The notes under the pieces are model-generated. The model had not been told where the DNA came from and did no database searches. It worked only from the letters and a program-made list of their open reading frames with translations. A stretch of 64,000 bases of DNA from Rhodospirillales bacterium (GTDB lineage Bacteria; Pseudomonadota; Alphaproteobacteria; Reyranellales; Reyranellaceae), in NCBI GenBank assembly GCA_016185145.1, contig JACPOB010000043.1, forward strand, positions 43,681 to 107,680, written 5' to 3'. Shown in pieces: positions 36,056 through 44,776 of the stretch. Numbering within the stretch: the stretch's first letter is position 1; each line of letters opens with the position of its first letter. The translations under genes and the position numbers were made by a program.

Positions 36056-37672
36056 TCAGGGTGTCATTGCAGCGCTCAGTACGATGGCGATCGCCACCAG
36101 CGGGAGGGCGGCCGACGACCATTGCCGAAGAACGCCGTCCAGGCGTTCCACGGCCGCACCGATGGCGTAGGTGGCGCGGAATGCCCGCTCGATCGCACCG
36201 ATGACGTCGCCGACGGGGAGTCGCGGCACTCCGCTGCCCCAGCGCACCCAGACAATGGCGAGCGCGGCACCGAGCGCCACCGGCCACGCTGTGTCCCACA
36301 ATGCATCGGGAGCAAGGACCCCTCCGATGCCTCCGCCGCCTTCGAGATAGAGCAGCCACGGAACGAAGATCGCCGCCAATGCCGTGAAGCGCCACGGCAA
36401 CAGGAAGGCCAGCGCAGCACCGGGCGGTGGTTCGCGTGCTGCAGATCGGGCGAGCCATACAAGGAAGTGAGCCATGAGAAGCGTCGTGCCCGCTGCCGAT
36501 GCGTTGGCTAGTGTGCCGACCAAGCCATCGCCCAACGGTCCCTTGACGGCGAGCTTGGCCAGCGCGCCGCCTGTCAGCGGCAGGCCGCCGAGCCCGAGCG
36601 CCACCACGGCGGCGAGCAGCAGCGTCGGTCGCGTGCGCGGCGCGGGCGTCATGGCGATCACGCCGATCGCGAGGAACAGTGCGCCCTTGGCGAGCACGTG
36701 ATGCGCCGCATAGAAGGCGCCGGCCATCACCGTGCCGCCGTCGCCGACGGCGAGACCCATGCCGAGCACGGCGGCGATGACTCCCATCTGGCTGATGCTG
36801 GAATAGGCGAGCACGACCGCAGGCCGCGACTGCAGGAGGCCGATCAGGACGCCGTAGAACGCCGAGAACAACCCGAACACGACCAGCAGCTCGCCGGCCA
36901 TGGGCACTGCGGTGTCGAACGGCAGGAAGCGCAGGAAGCCGATGACGCCGGCCTTCACGCCGGCGCCGCTCAGCACGGCCGCGGCCGGGATCGGTGCTGC
37001 GGCGTAGGCAAGCGGCATCCAGCCATGCGTCGGGACCAGCCCGACCTTGAGGACGAAGCCCATTGCCGTAAGCACGAGCGCGCCGTCGCGCCACGGCGAT
37101 TGCGGCAGCGCCGCCATGACATCGCGGATCTGGATGCTGCCGAGAGGCTCGCCCGCGGCGAGCAGGACGAAGCCCGTCAGCAGGAACGCCTCGCTCAGCA
37201 CGGTGAAGGCGATGTAGACCGCGCCGGCACGCCAGACCTCGGCGTTGTCGTCGTGGGCGATCAGGCCGTAGGCGGGAAGGCTCGCGAGCGCAAACAGCAG
37301 ATAGAAGCCGATGAGATCGTCTGCCATGAAGACGCCGAGGCTGCCGGTGAGCGTGAGCAGCCAGCAGACGGTGAAGCGCAGCCTGGCGGTCGTGCGCTGC
37401 AGGAAAGCAGCGGCGTAGAGTCCGGCCGCGCTCCACAGCACCGCCGAGACGCCGAGCAGGAGGGCGCCCGGAAGGTCGAGCGCCACGCCGAGGCGCAAGC
37501 CCGGCAGCTCGAGCGAGAGCGGCGCGCCGCCGAGCACGACGAGCGCTGCCGCCAGCGCCGGCAGCGGCGCCACAGCGAGCCACGCCGGCACCCCCTGCCG
37601 CCAGGCCGGCCGCAGGCAGGCGGCGAGCAGCACCAGGGGCGTGATGAGACCGGCAGCGAGCAGCGCGCTCAT
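36056..37672 (-). CDS. Mrp/NuoL-like antiporter subunit (second large subunit)
   Basis: A 538-residue polytopic protein of the ND2/ND4/ND5 proton-translocating family. TM7/TM8-type residues are present (K209 and H216 in FVLKVGLVPTHGWMP, K240 in GAGVKAGVIGF). However, the TM5 glutamate found in active antiporter subunits is replaced: A128 occupies that position in FALASLPAY, where relatives have FWEL-SLPSY. It is the last gene of the large operon and its ATG overlaps the MrpD stop by 4 bases. It may replace the N-terminal part of MrpA, whose C-terminal part is fused to MrpB upstream. Confidence 0.85.
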   Translation of the reverse strand: MSALLAAGLITPLVLLAACLRPAWRQGVPAWLAVAPLPALAAALVVLGGAPLSLELPGLRLGVALDLPGALLLGVSAVLWSAAGLYAAAFLQRTTARLRFTVCWLLTLTGSLGVFMADDLIGFYLLFALASLPAYGLIAHDDNAEVWRAGAVYIAFTVLSEAFLLTGFVLLAAGEPLGSIQIRDVMAALPQSPWRDGALVLTAMGFVLKVGLVPTHGWMPLAYAAAPIPAAAVLSGAGVKAGVIGFLRFLPFDTAVPMAGELLVVFGLFSAFYGVLIGLLQSRPAVVLAYSSISQMGVIAAVLGMGLAVGDGGTVMAGAFYAAHHVLAKGALFLAIGVIAMTPAPRTRPTLLLAAVVALGLGGLPLTGGALAKLAVKGPLGDGLVGTLANASAAGTTLLMAHFLVWLARSAAREPPPGAALAFLLPWRFTALAAIFVPWLLYLEGGGGIGGVLAPDALWDTAWPVALGAALAIVWVRWGSGVPRLPVGDVIGAIERAFRATYAIGAAVERLDGVLRQWSSAALPLVAIAIVLSAAMTP

Positions 37673-39183
37673 GGCAGGATGATTCCACGACCGACCTGCA
37701 GCAGGTCGAGGAAGCGCGGCGGCGCAAAGCCCAGCAGCAGAGCCGCGACCGCCAGCGTCAGCACGATGGCTTCACGCCGGCGCGACGGATGAGCCTTCAC
37801 GACGAGATCCGAACCGGCGAGCGCCGGCGCGACCACGCGATAGACGTAGCCGCCGGCCAGCAGGCCGCCGCTCAGCACGATAGCCGCCCACGGCCATTGG
37901 CCGCTGTCGACGGTCGCCTGCAGCAGCAGCCACTTGGCGGTGAAGCCGCCGCTCGGGGGCAGTCCCATCAGGGACAGGCCGCCGAGGCCGAAGGCGAACA
38001 AGGTCATCGGCATGGCGCGCCCGACGCCGCGCAGATCGGCGATGCGATCGTGGCCCAGCGATTCGGCGACCAAGCCAGCGCCGAGGAACATCGCCGCCTT
38101 GGCGAAGGCGTGGCTCAGCGCCTGCATCACGCCGCCGCTCCAAGCCAGGCCGTTCCACGGCTCGGAGCCGGCGGCCAGCGGGAACATCAGGAACAGGTAG
38201 CCGATCTGGGCGATGGTCGAATAGGCGATCAGCAGCTTCAGGCGCTGCTGGCGGAGCGCCAGCACGCTGCCGAAAAGAATGGCGCCGCTGCCCAGCGCCC
38301 CCAGCAGACCCATCGCGACGTCCGACGCGAGGCCCGGCATGACGTCGAACCACAGGCGCGCGACCAGGAAGAACGATCCCTTGACCACCAGGGCCGACAG
38401 CACGGCGCTCGCCGGTGCGGGCGCGTTGGCGTGCGCCGGCGGCAACCAGAGGTGCAGCGGAAACAGCGCGGTCTTGGCCAGCAGGCCTGCCGTCATCAGG
38501 CCGCCCGCGACCAGGGTGGCTGGCGCGACGACGGACCCGGCGCGGATGCGCTCGGCGAGCAGGACGATGTCCAGTGTGCCATAGGCGCCGTAGAGCAGCG
38601 CCACGCCCAGAAGATAGAAGATCGAGCCGATCAGGGCGAACAGCAGGTAGCGCAGCGCCGCGCGCAGCGTTTCGGGGCGGCCATCGAGGCAGACCAGGGG
38701 CACGGCGGCGAAGGTGAGCAGCTCGAGCGCGACGTAGAGGTTGAACAGGTCGCCGCCGAGAAAGACCATGTTCAGCGCCGCCCACAGCCCCAGCAGCAGT
38801 GCCCAGAAGGCAAGCGGTGCGCGGCCCTCGGCGACTTCCAGCGGCGTTGCGAAGAGCGGACGTGCGAAATAGCCCGCCGCGGTGACGACCAGTGCGGCGG
38901 TCACCAGCATGACCGCGGAGAAGCCGTCGGCGCGGAGCGCGATGCCGAGCGGCGGTGCCCAACCGCCCAGGATGTAGACCAGCGGCACCTGCTCCCACCA
39001 TACGCCGACGGCGATGGCGAGCGCGATGCCGACTCCCGCCGGCATGACGGCGAGCGCGATCCGCTCGGTGTTGCGGCCGCCGGCAACGAACGACGCGATC
39101 ATGCCGACGACCGGCACGATGATCGCAAGCACCAGCAAGTAGCCGCCGGGGTTGGTGGCAAGTGCCAGCGTCGCTGCCGCCAT
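37669..39183 (-). CDS. mrpD: Mrp antiporter subunit D-like protein
   Basis: This 504-residue protein has fourteen or so helices and all the conserved ion-path residues: E154 in LYVALELLTFAAVPL, K237 and H244 in LLAKTALFPLHLWLPPAHA, and K268 in ALVVKGSFF. This is the pattern of MrpD/MnhD and NuoM/N proteins. With MrpC and MrpB-type partners beside it, it is best read as the ion-translocating core of a cation/proton antiporter. The start overlaps the MrpC stop by one base (TGATG). Confidence 0.92.
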   Translation of the reverse strand: MAAATLALATNPGGYLLVLAIIVPVVGMIASFVAGGRNTERIALAVMPAGVGIALAIAVGVWWEQVPLVYILGGWAPPLGIALRADGFSAVMLVTAALVVTAAGYFARPLFATPLEVAEGRAPLAFWALLLGLWAALNMVFLGGDLFNLYVALELLTFAAVPLVCLDGRPETLRAALRYLLFALIGSIFYLLGVALLYGAYGTLDIVLLAERIRAGSVVAPATLVAGGLMTAGLLAKTALFPLHLWLPPAHANAPAPASAVLSALVVKGSFFLVARLWFDVMPGLASDVAMGLLGALGSGAILFGSVLALRQQRLKLLIAYSTIAQIGYLFLMFPLAAGSEPWNGLAWSGGVMQALSHAFAKAAMFLGAGLVAESLGHDRIADLRGVGRAMPMTLFAFGLGGLSLMGLPPSGGFTAKWLLLQATVDSGQWPWAAIVLSGGLLAGGYVYRVVAPALAGSDLVVKAHPSRRREAIVLTLAVAALLLGFAPPRFLDLLQVGRGIILP

Positions 39184-39503
39184 CAGCCGGCTCCCGGCTC
39201 GTCGGGGTTCATCGTTGCCTTGCCCGAGGTCTCGAACAGCCGCAGCAGCAGCGCGACGGCGAGCGCGGTGGCGGAGAAGGCGACCACGATCCCGGTGATG
39301 ACCATCGCTTGCGGTATCGGATCGGCGGCGAGCCCTGCCGCGGCGCCTTTGCGCGCGAGAATGCCGAACATGAGGAAGACGCCGCTGCCCAGGAGATTGA
39401 AGGCGACCAGCTTGCGCAGCGGATGGGCGAGGACCAGCAGGCCGTAGATGCCGAGGCCGATCAGGGCGGCACCCGTCAACCCGGCGAGGACCGGCGCGGT
39501 CAT
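39183..39503 (-). CDS. mrpC: Mrp antiporter subunit C-like protein (NuoK family)
   Basis: A 106-residue NuoK-like protein with three helices. Typical segments are GLLVLAHPLRKLVAFNLLGSGVFLMF and DPIPQAMVITGIVVAFSATALAVALL, with the DPIPQAMVITGIVV stretch diagnostic of MnhC/MrpC. ATG 39503 overlaps the stop of the MbhD/E-MrpB fusion by four bases. The ten or so C-terminal residues are hydrophilic and extend past the normal core. Confidence 0.92.
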   Translation of the reverse strand: MTAPVLAGLTGAALIGLGIYGLLVLAHPLRKLVAFNLLGSGVFLMFGILARKGAAAGLAADPIPQAMVITGIVVAFSATALAVALLLRLFETSGKATMNPDEPGAG

Positions 39504-40453
39504 GGCTTTCCGGACGGAAGCCGGTTCGGCGGCCCGATGACCAGCAGGGGCAGCGTCGCGGCGATGGAGAGCACCATGAACGCTTCGATGAACAGGATCA
39601 GCGGCTTGGCGATGCCGTCGGGGTAGGCGAGGAAACCGGCAGCGACGAAGAAGCCCATGACGCCGATCAGGAGGAACATCGCCGGCCCGGCGACCAGCGC
39701 GATGCGCAGCCAGCGTCGATCGACAGCCGGTGCGCCGCCAAGCCGCGCCATCATGACGATCGTCGCCATCGCCGCCAGTAGCGCACCACCCTGGAAGGCG
39801 CCGCCGGGCTCGTTGGCGCCGACCCAGACGATGTGGATGGCGACGACGATGCCGACCGGCGGCAGCAACTGCGCGAAGAAGGCGAGGGGCCCTTGTTGAT
39901 GCGGCAGCGGTCGCGGGCCGGCGACGCCGCCCCAGGCGCGATCGGCCGCCAGCGACCAGACGCCGATCACGGCGAGGATCAGCACGACCTTCTCCAGCAT
40001 CGTGTCGAAGGCGCGCCATGTCATCAGGACGGCGGTGACCGGATTGCCGAGCCCGGTCTCGGCGAGGTGTCGCGCCGCGTCGGCCGCCAGCGTCGGGCCG
40101 GGATCGGCCATGGTGAGCACGCCGGCCGCGAGCGCCGCCGCGATGACGATGCAGAGGACGGCAGCGGCGAGGCGCGTCATCGGACCGGGCTGCTCGCTCG
40201 CCGGCGGCGGATCGGTGCGGCGGAGTCGCATCGCGGCGGTGATCAGCAGCACGCCGGTGACCCCGCTGCCGATCGCCGCTTCGGTCAGGGCGACATCGAC
40301 TGCGAAGAGGCGGACCCAGACCAGCGATAGCAGCAGGCCGTAGGCGACGTAGCCCACGACCGCGGCGAAGAGCTCGCGGGCCGCGACCGTCCAGACGGCG
40401 ACCGCCAGCACGAGGACGGCAAGGCCGATATCGAGAGCCTCGATCATCGTCAT
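39500..40453 (-). CDS. MbhD-MbhE-MrpB fusion antiporter subunit
   Basis: A 317-residue membrane protein joining three parts. Residues about 8-78 are MbhD/DUF4040-like (VDVALTEAAIGSGVTGVLLI). Residues about 90-165 are MbhE-like (FDTMLEKVVLILAVIGVWSLA). Residues about 180-310 are MnhB-like (IHIVWVGANEPGGAFQGGAL). In classical Mrp the first two lie at the C-terminus of MrpA, so here MrpA has been split and its tail joined to MrpB. Starts and stops overlap neighbours by 4 bases on both sides. Confidence 0.88.
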   Translation of the reverse strand: MTMIEALDIGLAVLVLAVAVWTVAARELFAAVVGYVAYGLLLSLVWVRLFAVDVALTEAAIGSGVTGVLLITAAMRLRRTDPPPASEQPGPMTRLAAAVLCIVIAAALAAGVLTMADPGPTLAADAARHLAETGLGNPVTAVLMTWRAFDTMLEKVVLILAVIGVWSLAADRAWGGVAGPRPLPHQQGPLAFFAQLLPPVGIVVAIHIVWVGANEPGGAFQGGALLAAMATIVMMARLGGAPAVDRRWLRIALVAGPAMFLLIGVMGFFVAAGFLAYPDGIAKPLILFIEAFMVLSIAATLPLLVIGPPNRLPSGKP

Positions 40454-40740
40454 GGCGACGGTCCGCGGCGGCGCAGCGCCTGGGCGATGACCTGCGCCAC
40501 CGTCGCGCTCGACAGCTGCACCAGCATCCAGACGGCGAGAAGCTTGAGGGCGCCCAGCAGGCCGCTTGCCTGCGGCAGCAGGCCGAGCACGATCAGGCCA
40601 AGCCCGAGATTGTCGGCCTTGGTGAGTGCGTGCAGGCGCGTGAGCGAATCGGGAAAGCGCAGCAGTCCCACGGTGCCGGCCAGGAAGAAGAAGCAGCCGG
40701 CGCTGATTGCCAAGACGGTGAAGATGTCGGCCGCGTTCAC
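40450..40740 (-). CDS. mrpG: Mrp antiporter subunit G
   Basis: A 96-residue MnhG/PhaG protein with three helices and the signature GTVGLLRFPDSLTRLHALTK followed by ADNLGLGLIVLGL. The length matches family members (about 95-120). Stop and start overlap neighbours by 4 bases. It belongs to the antiporter block mrpE-F-G-(MbhDE-B)-C-D. Confidence 0.95.
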   Translation of the reverse strand: MNAADIFTVLAISAGCFFFLAGTVGLLRFPDSLTRLHALTKADNLGLGLIVLGLLPQASGLLGALKLLAVWMLVQLSSATVAQVIAQALRRRGPSP

Positions 40741-41009
40741 GGCGGATCGTCCTCGGAGGGCGGCGCCACGCTGGTCACGAAGGCTACCGAGGCAAAGGCC
40801 GCGAGCAGGGCCAGTCCCAGGGCGACATCCTCGGCGCCGCGAACGCCGGTGGCTGCGGCCACCAGCAGCAGGGTGGCGATGCCGCCCGTCCCCAGCAGCT
40901 GAGCCGCCATCGTGCGGTCGACGTTCTCGGGCCCGCGCAGGATGCGGGCCAGGCCCACGGCGACGGTCAGGAGGACGACGCCGGCGGCGGCGAGCAGGAA
41001 GTCAGTCAT
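40737..41009 (-). CDS. mrpF: Mrp antiporter subunit F
   Basis: A 90-residue MnhF/PhaF protein with three helices. The RILRGPENVDRTMAAQLLG segment after the first helix matches the family motif RxxRGPxxxDRxxAxDxxG, except that the usual Asp is Gln. The ATG overlaps the mrpE stop by 8 bases. Confidence 0.93.
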   Translation of the reverse strand: MTDFLLAAAGVVLLTVAVGLARILRGPENVDRTMAAQLLGTGGIATLLLVAAATGVRGAEDVALGLALLAAFASVAFVTSVAPPSEDDPP

Positions 41010-41475
41010 GGCCGATCATCCGGCCGAACAGCACCTCTTCGGCGGTGAGGTTGTCAGCGACCGGCTGGTCGACGTCGAGGCAGTGGACCAGCAGGACGCC
41101 ATCGTCGTCGGAGCCGGCCGGCAACGTGCCGGGCAGCAGGCTCGACACCGCGCAGAACGCGTTGCGTGCGCTGGCCGATTGCAGACGCGGTCGCCAGGCG
41201 ACGAAGCCGGGCCGAAGCGGCATCGACGGCCGCAGCGCCAGCCACGCGACCTCCACGCCGGCGCTCACGGACTGCCCGAAGAAATGCAGGCCGAACGACG
41301 CGAGCGACCACAGGCGCAGCCGCAGCGTGCTGGGCGGCAACAGGCGCAGGCTCGCCCATGTCGCAAGCGCGGCGGCGGCCAGGCCAATCGGCAGGTCGGC
41401 CGGCTGATAGCCGGCAATCATCAGCCACAAGGCGAAGAACAGCGCAGCCCGGCCGATCGTGACCTTGGTGCTCAT
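41002..41475 (-). CDS. mrpE: Mrp antiporter subunit E
   Basis: A 157-residue MnhE protein: two N-terminal helices (FFALWLMIAGYQ, GLAAAALATWASLRLL), a further hydrophobic helix (FGLHFFGQSVSAGVEVAWLAL), then a soluble tail with SLLPGTLPAG and VLLVHCLDV, both standard MnhE motifs. It is preceded by the small secreted-protein gene, whose stop overlaps its ATG. Confidence 0.93.
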   Translation of the reverse strand: MSTKVTIGRAALFFALWLMIAGYQPADLPIGLAAAALATWASLRLLPPSTLRLRLWSLASFGLHFFGQSVSAGVEVAWLALRPSMPLRPGFVAWRPRLQSASARNAFCAVSSLLPGTLPAGSDDDGVLLVHCLDVDQPVADNLTAEEVLFGRMIGHD

Positions 41476-41720
41476 CGTGTCTTGTCCGTCGCGGGAGGAG
41501 CGGGCGATGGCGTCTTGCCCTGTGGTCCGGGCGCTTGTTGCTCCAAGCCCGGGGAAGTCGAGAATTGATTGGTCTGCGGCACGGGCGTCACCTTGTTGGG
41601 CGTGCCCAGCATCGAATCGGTGCGCGCATCGGCGCCGCCACTGTCGCGCGACGGGCGACCACCCTGCGCCGACGCCGGCGACGCCAGCACGATCAGCAAC
41701 AGGATGAGGATCGGCTTCAT
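41472..41720 (-). CDS. Small secreted protein with PGLEQQA motif
   Basis: An 82-residue precursor with signal peptide MKPILILLLIVLASPASA and a short polar mature part ending in a Pro-rich tail (PSPAPPATDKTR). The stretch DSMLGTPNKVTPVPQTNQF followed by STSPGLEQQA aligns with the mature N-terminus of the outer-membrane protein at 49208 (DAMFGMRGSYLVAPQSNVF, ATAPGLEQQA). This gene thus looks like a free-standing version of that N-terminal peptide. It is coupled by ATGA overlaps to the RND permease upstream and mrpE downstream. Function unknown. Confidence 0.75.
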   Translation of the reverse strand: MKPILILLLIVLASPASAQGGRPSRDSGGADARTDSMLGTPNKVTPVPQTNQFSTSPGLEQQAPGPQGKTPSPAPPATDKTR

Positions 41721-44700
41721 GCAGTGACGGCCGTCGCTGGCTCGCGCGACGGCTCCCTGATGCGGAACAACGCGACGTACATCGCCGGCAGGACGATCAG
41801 CGTGAGCAGGGTGGCGACGAACAGGCCGCCCATGATGGCGAAGGCCATCGGCCCCCAGAATACGTCCGCCGCGATGGGAATGAATCCCAGCACGGTCGAG
41901 ATCGCCGTCAGCATGATCGGCCGGAAGCGCGAGAGCGTGGCCTCGACCACGGCGTCCCAGGCATGCTCGCGCTCCGCGCGCTCGGCCTCGATCTGCTCGA
42001 TCAACAACACGGCATTGCGCGCGATCATGCCGAACAGCGCCAGGATGCCGAGGATGGCGACGAAGCCCAGCGGCTTGCTGACGATCAGCAGGGTGAACAC
42101 GATGCCGATCAGTCCCATGGGAATCACGGCGACGACCAGGAACAGCCGGCTGAAGCTGTGGAGCTGCGCCATCAGGAAGAACAGCATCAGCAGCAGCATC
42201 AGCGGCACCTTGGCGAACACCGACGCCTGCGAGTTGGCGCTTTCCTCGACCGTGCCGCCGACGGCGATGCGGTAGTCCTTGGGCAGACCCTGCTTGAACT
42301 TGTCGATCGCGGGCGTCAGCGCATCGACGGCGCCTGCCGGCGACACGCCGGGCGGGACGTCGGCCAGCACGGTCAGCGTCGGCACCCGCTGGCGCCGCCA
42401 GATCAGAGGGTATTCCTGCTTGAAGTCGAAGGTCGCGACCTGGTTCAGCGGCACCGTGCGTCCGTCGGCCAGCGGCAGCTGCAAGGCGCGCAAGGTCGAC
42501 AGCGAGCTGCGCTGTTCGTCGAGCGCCCGCGCGATCACCGGGATGAGGTAGATGTCGTCGCGCACCTGCGTGATGGCGGTGCCGGCCATCAGGGTGTTGA
42601 TCACCTCGGCGATCGCCCGCGAGCTCAGCCCCAGCAGCCGCGCCTTGTCCTGGTCGATGGTGACGCGCACCTGACGGGCGGGCTCCATCCAGTCGAAGCT
42701 CACTTCCGTGATGTTGGGATCGCTGCCCAAAACCTCGGCGAGCCTGAGCGAGATCGACCGCACCTGGCTGAGGTCGGGGCCGCTCACCCGATATTGCACC
42801 GGCCAGCCGACCGGCGGCCCGAGCTCCAGCGGCGAGACGCGGCCGACGACGCTCGGCATCTGCTCCGACATCAGCTTCTCGAGCTTGGCCTGCAGCCGGT
42901 CGCGTGCCGCCACGTCCTTGGCCACGACGACGGCTTGGGAGAAGAAGTCGTTGGGCAGCTTGACGTCGAGCGGCAGGTAGAAGCGGATCGCGCCGCGGCC
43001 GACATAGGTGCTCCAACGCTCGACGTCAGGGTCGGTCTTGAGGAAGGTGTCGAGCTGGGCGGCTATGGTGTCGCTGGCATAGATCGAGGCGTTCTGCGGC
43101 AGGGTGAGGTCGACCACGAGCTCGGGTCGGTCGGAGGCCGGAAAGAACTGGCGCGGTACGAAGGGCGAGGCCAGGAACGCGGCGACCAGGCTCGCCAGCG
43201 TGACGCCGATGGTGATCCAGCGCACCCTCATGGCCCCGACCAGCAGGGTGCGGAACGTGCGCAACACGATGTTGGGCCTGTCGGGCGCTGCCGCCTTCGG
43301 CGGCCGGAGGAGAGCGACGCCCAGCAGGGGAGCGAACAGCACCGCCACGAACCACGACACGAACAGCGTGATCGTGACGACGGCGAAGATCGAGAAGGTG
43401 TATTCGCCCGCGGCGCTCTGCGCGAAGCCGATCGGCACGAACCCGGCAGCGGTGACGAAAGTGCCCGTCAGCATCGGAAAGGCCAGTGTCTTGTAGGCGA
43501 AGGAGGCGGCCTGCTCGGTGCTGTCGCCCTGGGCGATGCGCGTGGTCATGACGTCGACCGTCGTCATGGCGCTGTCGACCAGCAGGCTGAGCGCGATGAT
43601 CAGGGCGCCGAGCGAGATGCGCTGCAGGTCGATGTCGAAGCCCTGCATGATGGGAAAGGTGATGGCGAGCGTGAGCGGGATCGACGCTGCGACGATGGCG
43701 CCGGGCCGCAATCCCAGGCTGACGATGCTGACGGCCATGATGATGGCGATGGCCTGCCACAGCGACACCATGAACTCGCCGATGGCGTGATCGACGACGG
43801 CGGGCTGGTCGGAGACCAGGGTCGGCTCGATGCCGAGCGGCAGGTCGACGAGTACGTCGTCGATCTCGGCCTTCACGTTGTTGCCGAGCGCCAGGATGTC
43901 GCCGCCGGCGCGCATCGAGATGGCAAGCCCGATGGCCGGCTTGCCGTTGACGCGGAACATCGGCTGCGGCGGGTCGGCGTAGCTGCGGCGGACCTCGGCG
44001 ATGTCGCGCAGCCGGATCATGCGTCCGTTCGACAGGAAGCTGACATTGAGAATGTCCTGCTCGGAACGGAAATCACCCGATACCTGCAACGACAGCCGCT
44101 CCTTGCTGGTCTCGACGGAGCCCGCGGGAACGACGCTGTTCTGGGCCTGGACCGCGGCGATCAGGGCGGCCCGGTCGATGCCCAGTCCCGCGAGGTGCGG
44201 CGTCGAGAACTCTATGAAGATCTGCTCGTCCTGGGCGCCGATGATTTCGATCTTGGAGACGTCGGGCACGTTGAGCAGACGCGACCGTACGGCCTCGACA
44301 TAGTCGCGCAGCTCGCGATGGCTGAAGCCGTCGGCGGTGAATCCGTAGATCAGGCCGAACGTGTCGCCGAAGTCGTCGTTGAAGCCCGGACCCAGCACGC
44401 CGGCCGGCAGCGTGTGACGAATATCGCCGATGTTCTTGCGGACCTGGTACCAGACGTCGGGTACCTCGGAGGCCGATGTCGAGCCCTTCAGGTTGACGAA
44501 GATCGTCGTCTGCCCAGGCACCGTGTAGCTGCGCAGGAAATCGAGGCCGCGCGTCTCCTGCAGCTTGCGTTCGAGCCGCTCGGTGACCTGTTGCAGCGTG
44601 TCGTCGAGCGTGGCGCCCGGCCACGCGGCCTGCACCACCATCGTCCTGAAGGTGAAGGCCGGGTCCTCGTTGCGTCCCAGTCCGAAATAGGCCGACAGGC

Positions 44701-44776
44701 CCGCGGCCGTGGCGATCACCATCAGGAACACGGTGAACGACCGGTGCCGCAGTGCCCATTCGGAGAGGTTGGTCAC
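41717..44776 (-). CDS. RND efflux permease with altered proton-relay residues
   Basis: A 1019-residue RND pump starting GTG 44776, which overlaps the adaptor stop (GTGA). Porter-domain motif AWPGATLDDTLQQVTERLER and twelve helices are clear. The TM4 acidic pair, DD in AcrB-like pumps, is D401-S402 here (SLLVDSAMTTVDVM), and the TM10 lysine position reads Arg (GMIARNAVLLIEQ). The Arg variant is common in one RND branch; loss of the second Asp is less usual. The long open frame extends far upstream antisense or out of frame with the adaptor, so the GTG start is needed. It is followed by mrp genes in one transcript. Confidence 0.9.
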   Translation of the reverse strand: MTNLSEWALRHRSFTVFLMVIATAAGLSAYFGLGRNEDPAFTFRTMVVQAAWPGATLDDTLQQVTERLERKLQETRGLDFLRSYTVPGQTTIFVNLKGSTSASEVPDVWYQVRKNIGDIRHTLPAGVLGPGFNDDFGDTFGLIYGFTADGFSHRELRDYVEAVRSRLLNVPDVSKIEIIGAQDEQIFIEFSTPHLAGLGIDRAALIAAVQAQNSVVPAGSVETSKERLSLQVSGDFRSEQDILNVSFLSNGRMIRLRDIAEVRRSYADPPQPMFRVNGKPAIGLAISMRAGGDILALGNNVKAEIDDVLVDLPLGIEPTLVSDQPAVVDHAIGEFMVSLWQAIAIIMAVSIVSLGLRPGAIVAASIPLTLAITFPIMQGFDIDLQRISLGALIIALSLLVDSAMTTVDVMTTRIAQGDSTEQAASFAYKTLAFPMLTGTFVTAAGFVPIGFAQSAAGEYTFSIFAVVTITLFVSWFVAVLFAPLLGVALLRPPKAAAPDRPNIVLRTFRTLLVGAMRVRWITIGVTLASLVAAFLASPFVPRQFFPASDRPELVVDLTLPQNASIYASDTIAAQLDTFLKTDPDVERWSTYVGRGAIRFYLPLDVKLPNDFFSQAVVVAKDVAARDRLQAKLEKLMSEQMPSVVGRVSPLELGPPVGWPVQYRVSGPDLSQVRSISLRLAEVLGSDPNITEVSFDWMEPARQVRVTIDQDKARLLGLSSRAIAEVINTLMAGTAITQVRDDIYLIPVIARALDEQRSSLSTLRALQLPLADGRTVPLNQVATFDFKQEYPLIWRRQRVPTLTVLADVPPGVSPAGAVDALTPAIDKFKQGLPKDYRIAVGGTVEESANSQASVFAKVPLMLLLMLFFLMAQLHSFSRLFLVVAVIPMGLIGIVFTLLIVSKPLGFVAILGILALFGMIARNAVLLIEQIEAERAEREHAWDAVVEATLSRFRPIMLTAISTVLGFIPIAADVFWGPMAFAIMGGLFVATLLTLIVLPAMYVALFRIREPSREPATAVTA

